Of a stretch of DNA of 64,000 bases, positions 60,709 through 64,000 are shown one piece after another (position 1 is the first letter of the stretch; every line of letters starts with the position of its first letter). The stretch is from contig NZ_CP013481.2 in NCBI RefSeq assembly GCF_001465595.2, positions 5,394,001 through 5,458,000 on the forward strand, written 5' to 3'. The position numbers were made by a program, and so were the translations under genes. A model generated the notes under the pieces. That model did no database searches. It was not told the origin of the DNA and was given only the letters and a program-made list of their open reading frames with translations. Source of the DNA: Pandoraea apista (lineage in GTDB: Bacteria; Pseudomonadota; Gammaproteobacteria; Burkholderiales; Burkholderiaceae).

Positions 60709-63302
60709 GCGGCAGCTCCTGCCTCGTACTGACCGCCGAGATAGGCCGCCGCCAGACGCGCATCGCCCGCCAACTCGCTCGCAGATCCACTCGCACTCAC
60801 GCGTCCCTCTTCCAGCACGTAGCCGCGATCGGCAATGGACAACGCCATCGCCGCCATCTGGTCGACGAGCAACATCGACAGCGACTCACGCCGCAAAGCG
60901 TCGAGCGACGCAAACAACTCCGCGATGACCTTCGGGGCCAGTCCCAGCGACGGCTCGTCGAGCAACAGCACACGCGGCGCCGACATCAATGCGCGCGCAA
61001 TCGCAAGCATCTGTTGCTCGCCGCCGGAGAGCAAACCGGCGCGTTGATGTTGCCGCTGCCGCAAGCGCGGGTAGCGTGCAAACATCTGATCGATGCGTTT
61101 ATCGAGCGTCGCCCGTGGCAGACGTCCACACGGAAACGCCCCAAGCCGCAAGTTGTCGAGCACCGACAATTCCGCGAACACCTGCCGCCCCTCCGGCACC
61201 AGCACGACCCCCAATGCGGCGATCTTCGCGGCATCCAGCCGGGATAGATCGCGCCCGTCGAAGGTGATGCCTCCGCTGACCGGACGATGCAACCCCGCGA
61301 GTGAGCGCATCAGTGTCGACTTGCCGGCACCATTAGCACCGAGTAGCGCGACCAGTTCGCCCTCGCGCACCTGAATCGATATGTCGTGCAGCACCGGCGC
61401 GGCACCGTATCCCGCGGTGAGTTTGCCCACGCCCAGCACCTCAGACGTTGTTGCAACGTCGCGCTCGATCGGTTTGCCCACGTCCGCCGTCGATGCGCCA
61501 AGATAAGCCTGGCGAACACGCTCGTCGTGGCGAATCGCCGCGGGCGAACCCTGCGCAAGGAAGCGTCCCGCGTCGATCACGACAATGCCATCCGATACCC
61601 CCATCACCAGCGACATATCGTGTTCCACCAGTCCGACCGCCACACCGCTATCGGCGATCTCGCGCAGGAGCTTGCCGAGTTGCGCTTTGTCTTGCGTCGA
61701 TAGTCCTGCCGCCGGCTCGTCGAGCAACAGCACGGCCGGACGCGTTGCCAACGCGCGAGCGATCTCTACCAAACGGCGGTCGACGTGTGCAAGGTCCGCG
61801 GCCATCAGTTCCACATCGCCGTGATAGCCACAGGCGCGTAGCAGGGCGGTTGCGGCGTCGCGGCGCGCCTTGCTGCGCATGCGGGCAACGCCGAGCAAGC
61901 CGCCGAGTCTTCCCGCACTCAGCGCGAGCGTCACGTTATCCAGCACGCTCATGCCGCCGAACAATTGCGACGTCTGGTAGGTACGCGCCACCCCGTGCCG
62001 TGCGCTGTCGCACGCGCCGCGCGCTGCGAGCATGTCGCCACCGAGCGCACGCGTGCCCGCCTGCGGACGATAGAAACCCGACAGCATGTTGAGAACGGTC
62101 GACTTGCCCGCGCCGTTCGGTCCGATCAGACTCGTCACCCGTGCGGCAGGCAGCTCGAACGACAGATCGCTCACCGCTTTCACGCCGCCGAACGTCATGG
62201 CGAGGCCACGTGCGGCAAGGCTCTTGCGCTGCGCCTGAGCCAGCACTGGCAGCGCAAGCGGCGCGTTCGCGTCGACACCGGCGTCTCTCGACGAAGCGCC
62301 GCGGCGCGAGTTCCACCAAGCGCTCAACACGCCAATCACGCCGTTCGGCGCGCCCCACAATACAACGAGCAACAACACGCCGAAGCAAAGCAGGCGCAGG
62401 TTCTCGAGGCTCGCCAGCAACTCCGGCAGCAGCCCGACGACTACCGCGCCGACAAGCGGCCCGGCAATCGTGCCGGCGCCGCCGATCATCACGACCAGCA
62501 CGAACAGCAACGACTGGAGGAATGAAAACATGCCCGGCGTGACCATGCCTTGCAACGGCGCGAACAGGCCGCCCGCCAATCCGGCGAGCGCTGCCGAGAA
62601 TGCGAAGGCCACCGCTTTGACGACCAGCGGATTGACACCGATCGACGATGCCGCCGTCTCGCTGTCGCGCACCGCACGCATGGCCGCCCCCCATGCGCCG
62701 CGGGAAATGCGCGCATAAATCAGCAGCGCCACGCCCAGCACGGCAAGGGCCGCTACGGCCACCACGCGCTCGCTTCCGGCAATGCCGAAGATGCCCGGAG
62801 GCATCACCCCCATCAAGCCGTTCTGTCCACCGGTCAGCGCACGCCACTCTACGGCGCCATGTTCGACCATGAAGCCAAACGCAATCGTCACCATGGCGAG
62901 TCCCGGTCCGCGCACCCGCAGCGCGGGCAGCGCCAGCAGACCGCCAGTCAGCGCGGCGATCACGCCGCCCACGAGCCACGCGGGCCAGAACGGCCACCCC
63001 GCCTGTGTCGTCAGAATGGCCACGGCGTAGGCGCCTATGGCGTAGAAGCCCACGTGGCCGAACGACACTTGTCCGGTCAATCCGAGCAGGAGATTCAGGC
63101 CCACGCCGCAGATCGCGAGCAACGCCACACCCGCGATCACCACGACAAAATAGCCGTTCACCACACAGGCGGCGCCGGCCATCGCCAGCAGTGCCGCCGC
63201 AAGACTCGCCGTCAGCGCAATGCCGTCACGGGCTCGCGTGGCCGCTCCACCGGACGCCGCCGCCGAAGCCTGCGGCCCGAGCCGCACAGGAATGTCGCTC
63301 AT
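60705..63302 (-). CDS. Fused branched-chain/hydrophobic amino acid ABC transporter: LivM permease + LivG + LivF ATPases
   Basis: An 865-residue triple fusion. Residues about 30-330 are a LivM-type permease (LNLLLGLTGQVSFGHVGFYAIGAYA is diagnostic). Residues about 365-600 are a LivG-type ATPase (Walker A GPNGAGKST about 394, Walker B VLLLDEPAAGL); its signature is degenerate, LAHVDRRLVEIARAL. Residues about 620-860 are a LivF-type ATPase (Walker A GANGAGKST about 652, signature LLSGGEQQMLAIARAL, Walker B VLLLDEPSLGL). These parts are normally three genes. It overlaps LivH and the gamma-glutamyltransferase gene by four bases each. With LivH it would form a full importer that still needs a binding protein from outside the window. 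Confidence 0.92.
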   Translation of the reverse strand: MSDIPVRLGPQASAAASGGAATRARDGIALTASLAAALLAMAGAACVVNGYFVVVIAGVALLAICGVGLNLLLGLTGQVSFGHVGFYAIGAYAVAILTTQAGWPFWPAWLVGGVIAALTGGLLALPALRVRGPGLAMVTIAFGFMVEHGAVEWRALTGGQNGLMGVMPPGIFGIAGSERVVAVAALAVLGVALLIYARISRGAWGAAMRAVRDSETAASSIGVNPLVVKAVAFAFSAALAGLAGGLFAPLQGMVTPGMFSFLQSLLFVLVVMIGGAGTIAGPLVGAVVVGLLPELLASLENLRLLCFGVLLLVVLWGAPNGVIGVLSAWWNSRRGASSRDAGVDANAPLALPVLAQAQRKSLAARGLAMTFGGVKAVSDLSFELPAARVTSLIGPNGAGKSTVLNMLSGFYRPQAGTRALGGDMLAARGACDSARHGVARTYQTSQLFGGMSVLDNVTLALSAGRLGGLLGVARMRSKARRDAATALLRACGYHGDVELMAADLAHVDRRLVEIARALATRPAVLLLDEPAAGLSTQDKAQLGKLLREIADSGVAVGLVEHDMSLVMGVSDGIVVIDAGRFLAQGSPAAIRHDERVRQAYLGASTADVGKPIERDVATTSEVLGVGKLTAGYGAAPVLHDISIQVREGELVALLGANGAGKSTLMRSLAGLHRPVSGGITFDGRDLSRLDAAKIAALGVVLVPEGRQVFAELSVLDNLRLGAFPCGRLPRATLDKRIDQMFARYPRLRQRQHQRAGLLSGGEQQMLAIARALMSAPRVLLLDEPSLGLAPKVIAELFASLDALRRESLSMLLVDQMAAMALSIADRGYVLEEGRVSASGSASELAGDARLAAAYLGGQYEAGAAA

Positions 63303-64000
63303 ACCTTACGTACCTCCGCGCGACCGAACATGCCGTCCGGACGCATCGCCAGCAACACAATGACCAGTCCGAACGTAATGATTTGCGTGTAGCTCGACCC
63401 CAGCGTCGCGGTAATCATCGCTTCGGTTACGCCGAACAGCAGACCGGCAACCATCACGCCCCACGCACTGGACAGTCCGCCAAGAATTGCCACGGCAAAC
63501 GCCTTGAGGCCGAACACCGTCCCCATGTCGGCCTGAACATTGAACAGCGGCGCGATCAGCACGCCGGCAACCCCTGCGAGCAGCGTCGACACCGCAAATG
63601 CGGCGGCAATGGTGCGTTGAATCGGGATCCCCATGAGTCTTGCGGCGTCGCGGTTTTGCACGACGGCGAGCATGGCCACCCCCCAGCGCGAGCGTCGCAG
63701 CACGTAGTGCAACACCCCCGCGAGCGCAAGGCCGACCACCGGGATCAACAGTTGCAGCGGATAAACGCCGAGTCCCGCGTCGCCGATCTGCAACGAGCTT
63801 TGCGCCAGCGACGACGGCAGGCTTCGCGGCTCGGTCCCGAAGCTGAGCATGACCACGTTGTCCAGCACGATACCGAGCGCCACGGTCGCCATCAGCCACG
63901 CGCTGGACCCGCGCCGAACAAAGGGTTGCACCGCGAGCCGCTCCACAACCAGACCGTAGACGGCGCACAGCACAAGGGCAGCGACGACCGCCAGCGGCAT
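63299..64000 (-). CDS. LivH-type branched-chain amino acid ABC permease (5' end outside window)
   Basis: At least 233 residues; the gene probably continues beyond the window (LivH is normally about 290-300). Blocks: YGLVVERLAVQPFVRRGSSAWLMATVALGIVLDNV, and near the C-terminus LKAFAVAILGGLSSAWGVMVAGLLFGVTEA. The ATG at the window edge is a methionine within the protein and need not be the start. The TGA overlaps the ATG of the LivMGF fusion gene (ATGA). Confidence 0.9.
   Translation of the reverse strand: MPLAVVAALVLCAVYGLVVERLAVQPFVRRGSSAWLMATVALGIVLDNVVMLSFGTEPRSLPSSLAQSSLQIGDAGLGVYPLQLLIPVVGLALAGVLHYVLRRSRWGVAMLAVVQNRDAARLMGIPIQRTIAAAFAVSTLLAGVAGVLIAPLFNVQADMGTVFGLKAFAVAILGGLSSAWGVMVAGLLFGVTEAMITATLGSSYTQIITFGLVIVLLAMRPDGMFGRAEVRKV

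Overview
The window is GC-rich, densely coded bacterial DNA. Gene content points to a betaproteobacterium of the Burkholderiaceae, most like Pandoraea: trimeric Burkholderia-type porin, DUF4148 and DUF3331 proteins, a double-length UvrA, chromosomal class C beta-lactamase, a phosphonate-type LysR/Fe-ADH pair and a RcnR/RcnA metal efflux pair. The genus is an inference; no rRNA or species marker is present.

Layout. 1-2388: 3' end of malate synthase G and a DUF445 membrane protein. 2643-8935: a purine nucleoside salvage block (porin, Tat-exported nucleoside hydrolase, divergent LysR regulator, purine permease, adenosine deaminase). 9094-10441: small exported proteins, including a 38-codon ORF. 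10500-13005: an MFS transporter relic, a phosphonate-associated iron alcohol dehydrogenase and its divergent LysR regulator. 13125-16679: UppP, O-acetylhomoserine sulfhydrylase and an exported dienelactone hydrolase-like protein. 16763-16983: a non-coding array of about twenty DnaA-box-like 9-mers in one orientation and at a regular spacing of about 11 bp. This is the most unusual feature of the window. 17136-23720: a DUF4148 protein and a 1976-residue tandem UvrA with a LexA box upstream. 24069-28327: a Fur-box-controlled FecI/FecR/TonB-receptor iron system.

28461-34512: an NlpC/P60 lipoprotein, a D-amino acid dehydrogenase with RidA, a TetR regulator, a type II NADH dehydrogenase-like protein and a DUF3331 protein. 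34812-37073: AmpC-type beta-lactamase and an exported alpha/beta hydrolase. 37133-44979: a sulfur amino acid block (cystathionine beta-lyase, four-domain rhodanese, thiol dioxygenase, polar amino acid ABC transporter, divergent LysR). 45063-54101: DUF1993, a methyltransferase, RcnA/RcnR with a textbook RcnR operator, an ABC-like pair, a small Fet4-type protein, a DHA2 efflux pump and a chemoreceptor with a sigma-28-like promoter.

54225-54309 is tRNA-Leu(GAG). Beyond it lie an acetyltransferase, three small exported proteins of unknown function, an exported amidohydrolase and an SSB-like protein. The window closes with a leftward, translationally coupled operon: LivH-like permease (cut by the window end), a single 865-residue LivM-LivG-LivF fusion, and a gamma-glutamyltransferase-like enzyme without a signal peptide. 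This suggests import followed by cytoplasmic cleavage of a gamma-glutamyl compound.
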